Notes: generated from the sequence alone by a model not told the origin. A DNA stretch of 64,000 nt from Geosiphon pyriformis (GCA_016748015.1 JAAOMT010000446.1:125752-189751); one strand, 5' to 3'. Shown: positions 11,787 through 26,100, numbered from the stretch's first letter. Numbers and translations: made by a program.

Positions 11787-14700
11787 TTTTGGATTTGAAA
11801 AAGTTTTGGAGAATTGCAAAGTAAAGAAAATTTATTTTTTAAATAAAAAACGAAAATTTTAATCTGTTATATCGAACTGTGCTTTCAATAAATCAATCTT
11901 TCATATTCCTTTAAAATCATCCTCTTTTTATAAAAAAAAAATTCTAAAGGAAGAAAGGCTTTTTCACGAAGACCACTTTGAAAAATAAAGTCTCGAATTT
12001 CGAATTCTAATATGGGTAGTGAAAACAAGGCTTAGCGAAGTAGTTTTATAATTTGGAAGATCCCGAAACGTTTTGATTTGATGAGATTTTTATAGCAAAA
12101 ATTCTCAAATTCAAGAATCATTTATGCCTAATTCGATAGCACAAACTTGAAAAACCGAGAATTTCTTAAATTCTAAAAATTATAAAAACAGATGAGAAAT
12201 TTCCATTGAAGCTTTTGCTTGGCTGATATTTGCTTCATTTACAAGCCTTGATATAATTTTCTGTATCTCCCATAGTTAAAAAATAATAATAATAATATGG
12301 TTCGAAAAGTAATTTCCAAGTCACTGAAACTGAAATTAATAGAATCAACCAAAGGCAAGCTACCATGTATTATCGAAGTTTTACCTTGAAAACCTAAAGA
12401 AATTTAGATTTTTGCTAACTCAGACTTACATTATGACTGCCAACTTTACCAGATTCTCCTTTACCTATCAAAGTTCGGAATGAAATATTTTTACGTTGAA
12501 ACCCTGAATATACCTATTTTGGAAATATGATTAATTTAATGTCATCAAAGCAATCCATGGATGAAATTTTAAGATTGATTAGTGGCGAAAGATTCTTAAC
12601 TTCAAACTACGAATTAGCCTTGTATTCAAGTTTCAATCTTTACTAATTAACTTCTGAGAAGTTATATATTTGGTTAAGTATAAATATTGGATAAAGATAC
12701 CATGATAAAAAATTTGCTAGCTGGCAACTTTTCAAAATTTAAATAAAAAGAATAATGAAAATTATTATTATTATTATTATTGGTTCAATTTCAAGTTGAC
12801 TCCTTGGAGAAAAATTAGATTTCATGGAAATTGTAGTTTTTTCAATTCATTTAAAAGAGAAAATATTTCATTATTAAAGTCAAAGCTAAGCAAAATATAT
12901 AGAGCAAACTTTCGAGACATCTATCACTATTGTAAAAACTTGATGGCCACAAAATTTTTGAGCAAAACCGATGAAAAAATTTTTTAACCTGAAAAACTCT
13001 CCCGCAAGGCTTAGGTTTTTGAGGGTACACAGCATTTATCTTTACCCCTCAATGTTGTTAATTGGTGCTTTCAAAGAAACGACATGCAACTAAAAATGAT
13101 TGTACGTAATGGAAGCCAAATTGTTTCTTGAAAAAATTAGATAAGATCTATCAAAAAGGCGTTAAAAGATCAAAAATTACTCTCTCGTGGCCTGTTACAA
13201 TAAATAAAAAGTTGAGTGTACAAGAATTTTACTAGATTCAAAATTTAAAAAATCTAAAATATTTGTTAATCTACAGTAATTTCTTATTGAGGAAGCAAAA
13301 TTTCTCTATTTAAGATATCAGGTTAAACAACCACAAAGTTTTCTTTTGAAAATGGAATTTCTTTTCTATGATATAAAAAAATCCGGCTTTTCACTTTTAC
13401 AACTTTGAGTCTCACTTGAATCTGCAATGCATGATCACCCGACATACCAAATATGTAGGGTCAAATGCAGTAAATTCCTTGTATCCTTTTAAGCAGACAA
13501 AGGACAGAAAGGATTTTCGTCATTCAAATGACACCATCACCGTAGCATTCTTAACTCCATTTTTTTTTAGGGTTTTTCAATATTAAAAACTTGAATAAGG
13601 CAAGAGTTTCAATAAATGATGAAAAACTGGAGATTATTTGATATAGTTTTCGAGCTCCAAATTTATTTGTTTTCAGCTTCTTGATACCAATCTAACGTAC
13701 ATGCAAACTTATTATTAAGAAAAAAAATCATTACTAAATTAAAAAATTTTCACAAAAGTTAAAAAATTTCCCCCACAAAAAGCAAAGAATTCATTTTGTG
13801 TAAATGCTATTCAAAAAATGAATTCAATTTCATAATTATCAAAAGGAAAATTTTTTCTTGTAAAACTTATTTATTCTCTTGGAATTGATGAGAAAAATTC
13901 CAAAGTGGAAAAAATGGAAAATATTTTAATCACTATAATTCAATAAATAATTCACTTTAAAAAATTGATTTTTAACCAAAGAATGTAGCATTTATGGGTC
14001 AAACATACGGTAAGTCATGAGATATTTGCTCGTTTATTGAATTCAAAATCAAAGTTGCCCCCCATTGAAAGCATAGGGGTTTTTTTAAAGTCAAAAACTG
14101 TATTTTATTGATAGCATTTTCCAAATTTCTAGAGTTTATTATGTCACCAAAGCTTGTGGACCTGTCAAAAACTGAAAAAAAGTGTACGAATTCAAAGATA
14201 AGCTTTGATAAAGAGTTGTGAGACAAGATCTTTTTTTATAAGTATAAAAACAATGACACAGTGAAATTGCGCCTCGAAACAAAAAAAAACTAATCGGTGA
14301 ACTCAATGCAGGATCAGCTGGTACATTTGTGGATGCTAAAGATATTTGCTGTCAAATTTCTAAAAATTACATTTATAACATTGATCACATTAAGCCTTTT
14401 CGTTAAATATGTTTGCCAAATGATCAAATAGTCTTGGCTTTTTCCTCTTAGGTTCTATTCAGCAAAGAAGCAACCCCGCTAGAATTAGAAATTTACAGGC
14501 TTGGTGCTCTCATTTTGTAAACAGATCACACCTTACATGACGCAATAATCTGCAGAGTCAGACGACAGTGGATCAATATAATCTGAAGTGTGGCAAATAT
14601 TAGAAAATGATGCCCAAATGGTTTAACAAACTTTTCTGGTTAAAGTACACCAACTTTGAAAAATAACCTGTTAAGAGTCTCTTGAAAAATATTTTAATTT

Positions 14701-15574
14701 TTATTGCATACTTTCTGCTCACAATAAATATTGACTGCTTGAATGTAACAAACCCATTATATAAATTCAATGATATCCGCTATTTATTTAACACAAACTA
14801 TGCGCAAAAAAATTTTTTTTTCACAACACCTTTCCCGATCGTCCAACAATAATTAAAGAACAAACAATAAGCAAGATGTTACATTTTGGGCGTAATTACA
14901 TTAATAACTTTGAAATTCAAGCAATTTTTTGCATTGTCCAAAAAAATGATTTACTTTTTGATCTTGAGCAGCGATCAAAGGAAATGAATCTTGGGCGTAC
15001 GTTCAACAGGAAATAGGGTTCTACCCAAAGGTGTGGCAAATTTGAAAACATATTCTTAGTTCTTTTATCAATGTGTGCGTATTATTCGAAGTTAACATTG
15101 CAGCAATATTTTGTGACGAAATTTACTCTGGAATTGGGTCATTGAAATGGTTACCAATGATAAACTTTGAAAATATCGCGGTGCATTACTTGACTTTTGA
15201 AAACCAAAATATACTGCAATTGACTAAAAGGCGTAAACAGTGATTTGGAATTGGAAAACTCACCAGAAAATTATGCATTTAATTCCTTGTCATTTGACCA
15301 AAAATCTTTAAAGTGTATCCCCTAATTGGTGCCTGCCTTTTTTATTCTTCATAATCAATCTTACCCAATGATTTGTTTTGTTGGACAGAGAATTTAACAT
15401 ATCAGACCCAAAAGAAGTTAATCTTTTTAGCCGAAATTCTCTTGCGTTTAAAGAAATCCCAATAATATATGTTGGGTCGTTCATCGCCAGATGTCAAAAA
15501 TGATCTTTATCCCGAGAATTAAAAGTTTAAAAACGCAAAAAAACTAATTTGTTGAAGTAAAACTACAAGAGATT
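11787..15574. other. long intergenic stretch, no supportable gene
   Basis: Moderately AT-rich DNA with only short open frames (for example 12,796-12,987 plus and 13,999-14,226 minus) lacking any recognisable motif, plus an ATT microsatellite at about 12,763-12,781. Coding-like composition is absent, although old decayed transposon sequence cannot be excluded. Confidence 0.5.
11921..11933 (-). promoter_or_regulatory. possible TATA box of the Asn/Gly-rich gene
   Basis: TATAAAAAG reads on the minus strand about 145 bases upstream of the ATG at 11,786. In DNA this AT-rich such a match has little weight. Confidence 0.2.
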
Positions 15575-16278
15575 TTATTTTAATGCTCCTTGAAGTTCAA
15601 AAACATCAACGCAAAACTTATAGTCATACCGCTCACGCGTGGGCTTCTCTATCATGAATAACTTATCATGCCGTACAACACCACGTGTGGCAAAGCAAAA
15701 CACTGCGAGTTTTGGGTACGTAAAATTATTTAGAACATGATACAGCATGTGGCATTCTTTCGGGTGCAACCTTTGGCGGTTTCTTTGTCCTGAAAAAAAC
15801 ACGAAAAATAAATCACAGCACACAAAAATTGCCACGCGGCATGCAAAAAAAACCCTAAACACAACACAGACCGTGGTATGGTCTCGAGATATACTCAGCT
15901 TGAACAAACGAATTTAACTTACTCACCTTTTGAATAATTTGCAAATTTGACATAAAAACGGGAGTCGTCAAAACGATCTCTTTTTTCTCTATCTGTTCTC
16001 CGTCTCTGTTCTAATATTGATTCGCGAGCCATTATATGAATGACACGACTCCGAAAAACTCTAGTGACATATTCTTCATAATCATGAAAATCATCGCCCT
16101 CAAATTTCTTCAATCTTGAAATAGATAAATGAGTGGCTTCTAAGCTTTTCTCGCACCAGCGATATGTGGTTTCAACATAATCATCATTACTAAGGCTCGA
16201 TCCAAAAATATGCCGCAGTTTAGTAAACCTATCATCATCATCACTAAAGCCGATCGACTCGGTGATACTACCAATCAT
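15575..16278 (-). CDS. hypothetical two-exon protein
   Basis: Exon 1 (16,278-15,927) and exon 2 (15,789-15,575) join through a canonical GTGAGT...TTTCAG intron with correct phase (KFANYSK + GQRNRQR), giving 188 residues from the first ATG. The protein is hydrophilic and charged: an acidic start (SDDDDRF), a central helix-rich part with several Arg/Glu runs (ESILEQRRRTDREKRDRF) and a C-terminal half with conserved-looking aromatics (TYPKLAVFCFATRGVVRH). There is no signal peptide or membrane segment. I do not recognise a family. The frame stays open upstream to about 16,296, and an AG lies at the edge of this extension, so an additional 5' exon is possible. The splice junction, composition and length make a real gene likely. 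Confidence 0.65.
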
Positions 16279-17111
16279 GAATTCGTCTATATACACGCAA
16301 TTGAATCAAGTTTGGCATAAATCGCCTTTTTGCCAAAATGTTTAAAATGTTATTTTTTTATTGTTACAATGATTCGCTCAAGAACAACGTCCATTTCATT
16401 CTTACGTTCTTCAAAAATCCGATTTTCTTGAAGAGTTTTCTCCGTGGAAAATAATTAGTTTCGTTAACGAATTTAGAATTCTGCAGTACTTTATTTTTGC
16501 CCCCACTAAATTTTTGTCTTATGGGATAAATGTAAATACATTTTTCCTTTGATAGAATATCCTAGAGTCAAAATTCATATAGATTAGACAGTATGATGCT
16601 CTTACGGTCGCTTCTTCGTATACCCACAAGATTTACACATGACCATGTATTAGCACTTGTAAATTAGATAGAAACTCGTATATTTATCCTGCCAGATCGA
16701 CAAAGGTTTTTTTTTTTATTAAATAAAATCGAATAATTTACCGAAATCACGAAAAGTCTATATAACATAATATCCTGAATCAGGAGAAAATAGAAAATAG
16801 AATAAGGGATTTATGTCTCTTTCGTTATTCCTAACTTCCCATCTGGAGAAGATAGGAATTATAGAAAGGTGTAAGTATTGAAGGGTTTATATATGTAAAT
16901 AGAATAATAAAAAAAGCTCAAGGGGTCGCGGATTTGCTCAAGAACAGAAATATTTAGAGTAAAAGCGAAAAGAAAAAACGTTCTGCCAAAAATCTGATCT
17001 GTAAAAAATTGTGCGAATGAACTGGGTGAGAAATCATCCTTGGAAAATCGAAATATTAAAGGTAAAGTTCGTGTTCAACTTTTTTTTAGCGAAATTGTCC
17101 ATTTGAGAATT
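16279..17111. other. intergenic, no gene seen
   Basis: Lies between the start of the unknown gene (16,278) and the 3' end of the ligase gene (17,112). It holds the likely promoter of the former and the terminator region of the latter. No further motif was seen. Confidence 0.5.
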
Positions 17112-20100
17112 CTATACTTCAAAATCACCCAATAGCTTCTCTCTATTGGGAACTCCTTTGATCTCCCCTTTCTGCACCTTCTCAAGTGTTTTTATGAGAT
17201 CATAATTGATCTCTTGCGATACGACCGAATCGTGATTGTATTTCGGATGGGAGCGTACAAATTCGCGAATCCATGTTGCAGCAGTTTGTAATTTTCCTAG
17301 ATAGACAACGTTAAAATCTTAATTAGATATCTAAAGATGCATGGAGGATTACAATAGTCATCATAATAATAGTATTTATTAGTATACAATACCGTTCGCC
17401 CTACGGCTCACCAAATCCAAGTATTTATTTAATTTGGCACGAATTTTTTCATCAACTTGAACCGAATCGAGATAATTATTGATGAGCCCGATCAGGCCAG
17501 GAAAATTTTCCCCCTATAAATCAGCGACGAAAAATGAGCTAGAATAAGAAATGCCTTGAATAAAGCTTCCAAATCATACTTACGTTTCCGTTAATAATAT
17601 CGTTTATCGTCACTTGTTCATACTCTTGGTTGACTACAGAATGAGAAGTGTGATCATTCACTCCATTCATTCCATTGGATCGAATAACATTAGGAGATGC
17701 ATTACTACTTTGTGCTGCATCGTTTATCTCTGAAGAAGCGGTAGATGAGGGTGGTGATGACCTCCCACATGAACATAGCCCGTTTTTGGTATAATCATTG
17801 CCTGAAAATATGATGTTAGCAAAGGTGATGCTTAATTTCAATCATTTGATCAAATTGAGAATTCTCTTCTGGGAGGAACCTTCGAGGTTGAGAAATTGAG
17901 AAAAATCAAGAATTTGCATGATATTTACCGCTATCAAAGAGCTCTTTCCTAAACCAGAATTTTTCATGCAAAACAGCTCCGCGTTTATGAGCCTTACCCA
18001 TATTCTCATCAACCTTAAATTTTTAAACATTAATTTGATGTTATATTTTGAATTTGAATCAATTTCTAAAGATGAAAAATCTTAGTACCTTAGAAATGGG
18101 TATATAGAAATTTGATCCCATCCCCATTATAACTCTTGTAAGTAGGGCAATAAATACAGCAAATGCCGCATTTTCAAAGTCAGTAATTTGAGCTTCCATA
18201 CTTCGGAATTCAACTCGCCAACCAATGTCTGAATTAGGAGGTGGGGGCTTAAACCTCATAGTTTGCCAGTTTGTTGATTGTATATTCTGAGTATTGAATG
18301 CCCAGAATTGTAGACTGAAAATGTTTGGGTGAATACTATCTTCATTTTTTGGAGACTTACTTCGAAATGATCGGACGATACTTCGTCATCTTGATTCAGG
18401 AGCTCCTCAAAGATGACTAAAGGGTCACGGATGAATAAGTGGGATACATGACGGGCCAAGAGTTCATCGATTCCTTTGGTGATTAAGGAGGAATATGAAT
18501 CAAATTAGACAATCGTTGGCCAAACGAGTGTAGCACCTTAAAACAAACCATTTTCCATCAATTTTTTGCAAATGTCTTTATCATAAACCAAAGGAAGATC
18601 ATTGTATTCTGGCTTTAGCCTTTCGTTAGTTGATATATAGGAATCGATAGAATCATAACGTGATTTGTTAATAACAAATCGGTCTTTTTTCAAGGGCTGA
18701 TAAAAGTTGACGTTTTAAGGTAAAATAAGGTATATAATTAAAGTCAAGTCTTCTAAAAATTGACCAACTAAAATACATACTTCAAGGCCTCGTTCTTCTT
18801 TTGTCCGATCATCTACACTATTGGCTATAACATTCCATCGACAATCGACATCTGCAAGATAGCCTCGATATGCCGGGGCAGCAGCTGTCAATGCCAACTA
18901 TTTACTCGTAATAAATTCACGCGATCAAAGTTTAGGAATTAGCCTAAACATATCAACTATTAAAAACCGGATTTCACAGTTTTTAAATTAAAAAATTGTG
19001 TAAAATTATTTACTAATCTCTCACCATTATTGGGCCCATCGGGGCCAATTGATCATACAAGTATCTCGCGTCTCCTATATTACAGGCTTGGAAAGTGATT
19101 TGTAAACAGCAGCAACCCATACCAAAACACATTGCGTCCATATAAATGTGCCCGGGTAGAGCAGCGCCTTTTGCTGCTTCTTTATCTTCTGGAAAATATT
19201 CACGGTTTGCGGGAATTGTGGGATCAAGGAAAGGCTTTGTCGTTTTAGTGTCATAAAAAATAGGCATATTAATTGCAACTTTTGCTCCTCGACGTTTTCG
19301 AATGTTTGCGGCTAAAGTGCTGATAAAAAAAATAAAATGAGATTAATTAATGGATGAGATATTTTTTAAATTCAATAAAAACTCACGGAAATCTGGCATG
19401 AGGATTGATAACTTCGTCAGGGACAAACATGCTTCGCGAGGCGTCTCCCTTGGGTTCGTAATGTGGCTCTGTAAAAACCCCATGGCATCCAAGACGAGGA
19501 AAACTGGTCAGTGTGATAGCCACTTCATTAGGTTTCATGTAATTTTTTGCCGTCTCTCTTCTCAATTTCATATTGGGTTCCACCTGAAGAAGGTCTTGCA
19601 TCGTGTTCCCATAGGGACTTCCGGGTGTACCTTTATAGGAAGATTAATGAGAATTTATTAAAATAATAATTTTTTAGGAAGGATCTCAGATTGAAAAATT
19701 TTTACCTTCAAGCATATACCTTCCAAACTCGGGTCGCCAAGAAGTACTAGCCTTTTTCCTAAAAAAAAGCTTAGATCAATCTTATATTTGTCATTAAAAT
19801 AGTTTTTTAAAAGATTAATACCCTGAAGTAGGATTTCTCAACACCTCCTCTTCCTCTGCTTGTAAATCTTTTAGGAATTCAAAAACTCTTAAAGATAATT
19901 TTGCGTTTTTATTCTCGTCATCATAGCTAATAACCATATATTCGACCTAAACTAAAGATTTTAGTAAATATTCAAAAAAATCCACATTAAAAATTTTATC
20001 ACATACTTCATCACCCCATAAAAGACAGGCAGTTTGCTTAGTTTTGAATTTGTGGTATATTGAAAGAAATTGGTCGATTCCGTGACTTCTAACGTGATCC

Positions 20101-20156
20101 GCATATTGTTTTGCCTGGTCCCAAGTAAGTGGTGTGCCGAGCGAAAGAAGTCCCAT
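17112..20156 (-). CDS. GSH1: glutamate-cysteine ligase, catalytic subunit
   Basis: First enzyme of glutathione synthesis: joins the gamma-carboxyl of glutamate to cysteine using ATP, in the cytosol. Thirteen exons (20,156-20,007; 19,946-19,822; 19,758-19,706; 19,630-19,387; 19,319-19,025; 18,897-18,781; 18,696-18,549; 18,473-18,361; 18,286-18,089; 18,013-17,929; 17,801-17,584; 17,513-17,393; 17,296-17,112) join in frame to 683 residues, the usual size of the eukaryotic type. Family landmarks are the start [14 protein letters not shown], the block [36 protein letters not shown], the region [42 protein letters not shown] and [13 protein letters not shown]. Near residues 515-570 there is a Ser/Asn-rich low-complexity insertion preceded by CSCG, probably a surface loop. 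No regulatory subunit gene is seen nearby. Every junction was checked for phase, so the model is firm. Confidence 0.96.
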
Positions 20157-22500
20157 TATGTTAAGAGTGTAGGTGATGAAATTTTCAAAATTATTTGTTG
20201 GTAGTGTTGATTTTAAACTTTCACGAAAAACTTATTTTATATTTGAGTTTTGAGGAGGGTGACGCACATTTGCTGATTAATCAAAAGTTTTATTAATCAA
20301 AAGTTTTATTAATCAAATAATTCAGAAAAAGACAGATCGGTAACACAATGTAAGTTATTTTTGGCAAATATGAATCTATGACAGTCCCACGTTTTTCATT
20401 GCAAACAAACAAGTAAAACTGCGGGATAATAGCACTATGAGATTACTATGAACGAAAGGTCAAGTAATTCTGATGAACACTTGACAGTTTCTGGCCTAGT
20501 GAAAATTTTAAGAAACCGCTATATTTCAATACTCAAAGAAAGTAAAATTTGAACCTCATGCAAGTGTTTCCTAATGTCCAGATTACGAACCGGAAATGTC
20601 AAGTTCAAGAACTGGAAAAAATGAATTGAAAATACATACACAACTTTGGAATAACTCAACAATAAAAGAATGACTCAGTGAACTTGAGAGGAAAAACGAA
20701 CAAAAGAATTGATAATAGTGATAATTTTTTTTTTACGCGTTCAAGACTTATTATATTTTTTTTAGAGGCACCCGGCAATCGAAATTTGGTATAACTATCT
20801 TTTTCAGAATCAAACCAGGGAATTGTCAATACTTTTGCATATTCCAGGAGCAAATATTTTAGGTGAAGATTTTTTTCGTTTTGTACGAGACACGAAAGGC
20901 AGATGCAGGACTAACTTAAAACTTTTTTATCTAATTTTAATTTATTTATTTTGTCTCTCCTTGAATCATCATTAACCAATCAACTGTCGGCATCGGAATT
21001 GATTCTATTAGCAAAAAAGGATTGGAAAATGTCATTTTATGCAGAAATGGTGAAATTTTGAGTATCTATTATTGTTTCCAAACTTTACAGGCTCATCTTT
21101 CACGCGTTGTGCAGATCTAGAAACAAATCCGCGCCACTCTAGGCAACTATGGCGCCATTTCAACTTTTGATTGCATTAAATTGTGTTCCAAGGACAAACT
21201 CCCTAATTTTAACAACATTTGAGAGATTTAGCTCGTGGCAGACAAGCTTAAAAGTGGCTAATGAATGGAGACATTTCGAAATGGCGAAATATTATGTGAA
21301 ATAGAATATTTCTTGGTTCTATTCTTTGGTTACAAAACTTTGAAATTGACCCGAATTTCGCAAATTGGCTTCAAAAATGACCCAAATGTCGTTCTTTAAA
21401 AAATGTAAGAGATTAAACAAAACTTCTTAAATAGAATAACTTTTCAAATCAAGATGACATTGTGAGAAAATGCTTGGCGTCTTTATTTAATGAGATCTAT
21501 CACAAAAAAGGTAACTGCAGGGATTGTTTGTAATTTGTGTTCGAAACAATCCACCGTTCGATCGGTTCACCAAAGAATAAACTTCATATTTAATCAACTT
21601 TAGTTATAATGAACAAAGTTTGAAAAGGAACGAAAGAAAATGAAAGATGTTAGAAAGCTAATGAATCCTAAATTTTACTTATGACGTGATTGAATATTAG
21701 AGATGATATCAACTTGGGAATTCATACCAATCACGATTTTTAATAGAGCTATTTTTGAGTGTTTTATTGTAAGTAGCTATTTGCTCACTAAATGTCAAAT
21801 AATAATGCCGAATAAAATTGTCCAAAGCCAAGTTAAATTTTATCTTTTATGAGCGAATACCAAGAAATTAGAATGTATTACTATGAAAATTAATCTATCC
21901 TCTCGCCTGAGACCAGGTGAGTTAAAATTTTGATGAAAATCATACTTTAATAATATACTGATAACCCCAAAAAAGGTTTCAAAGAATGAACAATGCAATT
22001 TCCTAAAATGTTAAAATCATTAAAGGGAAGTTTATTCTGTTTGAATCAACCTTATTATTTGAGAAACAACAATAATATCCCACAAGAAAAAAATCTAATT
22101 ATGAAGAAATTAAAATTTTTACGTAATTGAATGAAACCTTGATAATATATGCAAGATGACATAATATTTTCTCTCCAATAAAATCGCAAAGAGTTAAAAA
22201 TCAAACTAAGATAAATGCATCATCTTTTCATCATCATGAAGAAATCAAAAGTTGGGTATATCCTTTCTAAATATTGCAAGACTATGGAAAAATCTCAAAA
22301 GAAACGACCCAGACTTTATTTCTGATGATGATTAATGGATATTTTTTAGGCAAAAGATTTTTTGGAAAATTTAAAATTAACAACTTTCGATTTCAGGAAC
22401 AAATATTGATAATATTCAGGTTTTTTGACATAGATCTCAGAATATTCCCAACAATATAAACAAAATAAAGGTTAACTCCTGATTTGGCAAGTTTTATAAG
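20157..22500. other. intergenic, no supportable gene
   Basis: Upstream of the ligase gene. A minus-strand frame at about 20,656-20,870 contains a coding-like segment (EYAKVLTIPWFDSEKD) followed by a possible donor, but no partner exon or family could be found. The rest has no signal. AT content rises sharply after about 22,450. Confidence 0.45.
20276..20317. repeat. tandem repeat, 16-bp unit, 2.6 copies
   Basis: ATTAATCAAAAGTTTT is repeated exactly twice and then partially, about 120 bases upstream of the ligase start codon, so it lies in its likely promoter. Confidence 0.85.
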
Positions 22501-22916
22501 GAAAAGACCAATTAAAATTTATTTAAACAATGTTCTTTAAGTTTTTTTATTATAATTAATATTCTTTATTGACATATTTATTCATTACAATTATTAAAAT
22601 TTATGGTTTTAAAAAACTTGATTATTAATATCAGAAAAATAGAGATGATTAATTTAATTATTGTAAAAACAAAATAATCTTTCAAAATTAATAAATAAAG
22701 CTATGACAAAAATTTTCTTTAATAATTAAGTAAGTTTTTTATCAATTTTCTATTTTTTTATTTATGTTTTTTTTAATAAACCATAATATTTTTATTTTCT
22801 ATTTTGATTAATATATTATTTTATTATATAAATTATTAAATATTGTTAAATTATTAATTTAATATAATTATATTATTATTATTATTATTATTTAATTATT
22901 TATTTTCTTATTTATT

Positions 22917-22921
22917 ACTTT

Positions 22922-22952
<31 letters not shown>

Positions 22953-22966
22953 TTTGTTTATTTATT
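22917..22966. repeat. TTTA tetranucleotide repeat
   Basis: About a dozen TTTA units just left of the plus-strand LINE-tail motif. Confidence 0.85.
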
Positions 22967-22990
22967 TTTTATTGTTTTAATAAAATAAGT

Positions 22991-23040
22991 TTCTTCGAGT
23001 GGCTGGTTACATGTAGAAAGCGCGTGATTCGCGTCTAATT
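22991..23040 (+). repeat. LINE 3'-tail motif, plus orientation, copy 1
   Basis: CGAGTGGCTGGTTACATGTAG and the following GCGCGTGATTCGCGTC island match, with transitions, the reverse complement of 27,801-27,854. CpGs are still present, so this copy is less decayed than those in block B. No LINE coding sequence precedes it, which fits a severely 5'-truncated insertion. Confidence 0.6.
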
Positions 23041-23164
23041 TAGAACATTTATAGTTATATAGTATTAGGTAACGATTAGATCACACTTCGTTAAAGTATA
23101 AAAAAAAAAAAAGATTCTTTTACTACCTATACAAATTAAAATATTTAATTAATTATAAATGTGA

Positions 23165-23190
23165 ATTATAACCAGTCACTCAAATTTATA
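23165..23190 (-). repeat. LINE 3'-tail motif, minus orientation, copy 2
   Basis: TAACCAGTCACTCAAATT is the inverted form of the tail motif, only about 130 bases right of copy 1. Together the two make a short imperfect inverted repeat. Confidence 0.45.
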
Positions 23191-26100
23191 TTATTCTATT
23201 TTACAAAATAAAAAATTTAAATTCGTATTATTTAAAAACAGATTTTTTTATATTAAAATTTAATATAAAAATTTTGTATCTTTTATAAAACTACTAAGCA
23301 GTTAATTATATAATTATTTATAAAAAACTTATATACTTATATAATAATAATAATAATAATAAGTTAAATTTTGTCTTTTTTAAAAAACAATATTCTTAAT
23401 ACTTAATGAAAAAAAAAATAAAAACCCAATAGATTTAACCAATAACTTTACTATCTAAGGTAGTTTATTTAAATAAAATTCTAAAAAAACCAATCTTAAT
23501 ATTTAAATTTAAAACCAAAAAAGTAATACATAATAAATAAACTTATAAATAACAAAATCAATAAAACAGTTTATAACGATTTTTAACACTAAAAATAAAC
23601 AAAAAAGATAGTTTTATAATTAAAACCAAATAATTTAAACTTTAATACTTATAATAATCAATATTTAGTAATTTCTTATAATTATAAAAAATAATAATTT
23701 TGCTACCAGTTTATATTAAAAATCTTGAATTTTTTGAATTAATTTTGGTATGTTGCTTTTAAAAAAAGAAAAATTTTCGACCAAAAACAAAAAAGATTTT
23801 AAAACAATTAAAAACTGCGTGTTTTAAAAATATTTAAGAAAAGTGCTTTTATAAAGTATTGTTTAGCTGTTTTTACAACCAAAAAAAAACTTTTTAAATA
23901 GTAGTATTTTTAGTAATTACAATAGAATAATGATTAGTTTTTGCTTTAATTGTGGCTATAAATGCAAGAAAAAAATAGTTTTTATTTTTTTTAAATAACA
24001 ATTATTATATCTTTTTATTGATATTTTAAATTGTAATATTTGATATTATTTTATGTAATATTATGGTTTGCTAATAGTTTTATATGTTTTTACAGGTGTA
24101 TTTTTAACTTAAATACAATGTTTTATTATATTTTTGTTATTTTTGTTTCTATTAATTATATATATTAATAATTAAAATAACATATTTAACCATTTTACTT
24201 TCAAAATTAACTTGAAAAATAAAAAACTTGTTTTTTGTAATTTATTAAATTAAATTTAAGTTTATTAATTAAGACATAAAATTACATTAATTGTGTTATT
24301 TTTATTAATAATTACAAATTATTTTTCAAACTTTGAAAATTTTTAAAAAGATTAAAAATCGTAATTTTAAAATTAAACAAATTAATTGAATTGTTTACAT
24401 ATTTAATTTGTTTTATTATTGTTTTTTTAATTAAATGTAATAAATTATTACTTGATCGATTAATAAATAATTTTGCTTAAACATTAAAATCACTTGTACG
24501 AAAATTGGTCTTAAACATTCAGATACAAATCTTAACAACTATTTTTTGATTTATAATAACAAGAGTGTGGTTTTTTAATTTGTTATTGTTGGGAAATAAT
24601 TGATTATATTGTAAAAATTGTAATAAAAATTAAAACCTAAATTAAAATAATATTAATTGTTTAAAAAATTCTTAAATTAATCAAATATTACCAATTAGAT
24701 ACAATTACAAAATATAATATGTATTCATTTTTTCGAATTAAATTAAGTGCTCAATAAATTTAATAGTGTTATTTTTTTTCAACTATTAATTTAACAAAAA
24801 AATTTGTACGAGTAAAAATAAATTCTAAAAATTGGTAAAAAACTGTTTTTATTACAAAATATAAAATTTACAAGTTTATAATAATGCTATTTGAATTAAT
24901 TAATGAATTTCTAATTTTTCAACATCTTATAAATAAAAGATTAAACCAGTTAATTAGAACTTAAACTTTAAATTAATCTAATTAAATTTTTCTTAAATAA
25001 CAATCTCTTTAATTTTTTGGTTATTTTATTGCAAAAGTAAATAATTAATAAATGTACATAAACCGCAGTTTTTTTTTGGATTGGCTTATTAAAATTTTGT
25101 AAAAATTGCATATTTTTTGAATCAAATATTGAAAAAAAATCAATTATTACTGAAATACTTATCAACGAAAATTTTTAAACTCTGAAAAAATTAATAAATT
25201 CCTTTTAAAGCAATTTGCTTCAAATAAACTATTCATTTTCTTTATTGATGTTTTAAATTTGAATTAAACACTGCATTGATTGAAACAATTATTCAATTAT
25301 TAAGTAAAGATGCTTATAGTAGTTTTGGTTGACAAATTACTCATGTAAATACTTATTTAGTATTATCAAAAAAATTAGAAAAAATTAACATATATAATGA
25401 TCAATAATATAATTAAATTAATATTTGTCTAAATAATATAAATTCACTTATAAAACTATAGTACAATGTAGTTGTTTTTTGAAATTCAAAAATTATTTTT
25501 ATCTTGAATAAAGTAACTTGAAAAATACTAACATAAATTCAATTTTTTGGTTAAAAATTAAAAATTTTATATAATTTTTGAATTTTTAAAAACAAATATT
25601 ACTAAAATATATTTATTACAAACTTTTCTTTATAGTTTTCTGGTTAGTATTTTAATTAACCACTAAAATCTGAAATTTAATAATAATTTTTGATTGAAAT
25701 TATTAATGTATTCTAATTACTAATTTTATGTTTTAGTTTCAATTTATATAAATTCAAATTCGAATTCAAATTTAATCTTAACTGTAAAAAAGATTTTAAC
25801 CTACGCATATTCCTAAATAAATACACTTTAACCAATTGTAAAGTTATTTTTAAAAACATTATATTAAAATTATGTTAATTTATTTAATTATCTTTTGAAG
25901 AAAAAAATTTACATAACACACTTTAAAGAAAACATTACAAGAAACCCATTATTTGAAAAATATTATTACTATTATTACTTTTGAAAAGATTACAAGATTG
26001 ATTTTTAAAAATTTAGAACAAAAAACTAAATTAAAAAATTTTAAATTTGGTCTTTAAAAAAAATTTGAAAATTAACAAATAATTCAATTTGAACAAATTT

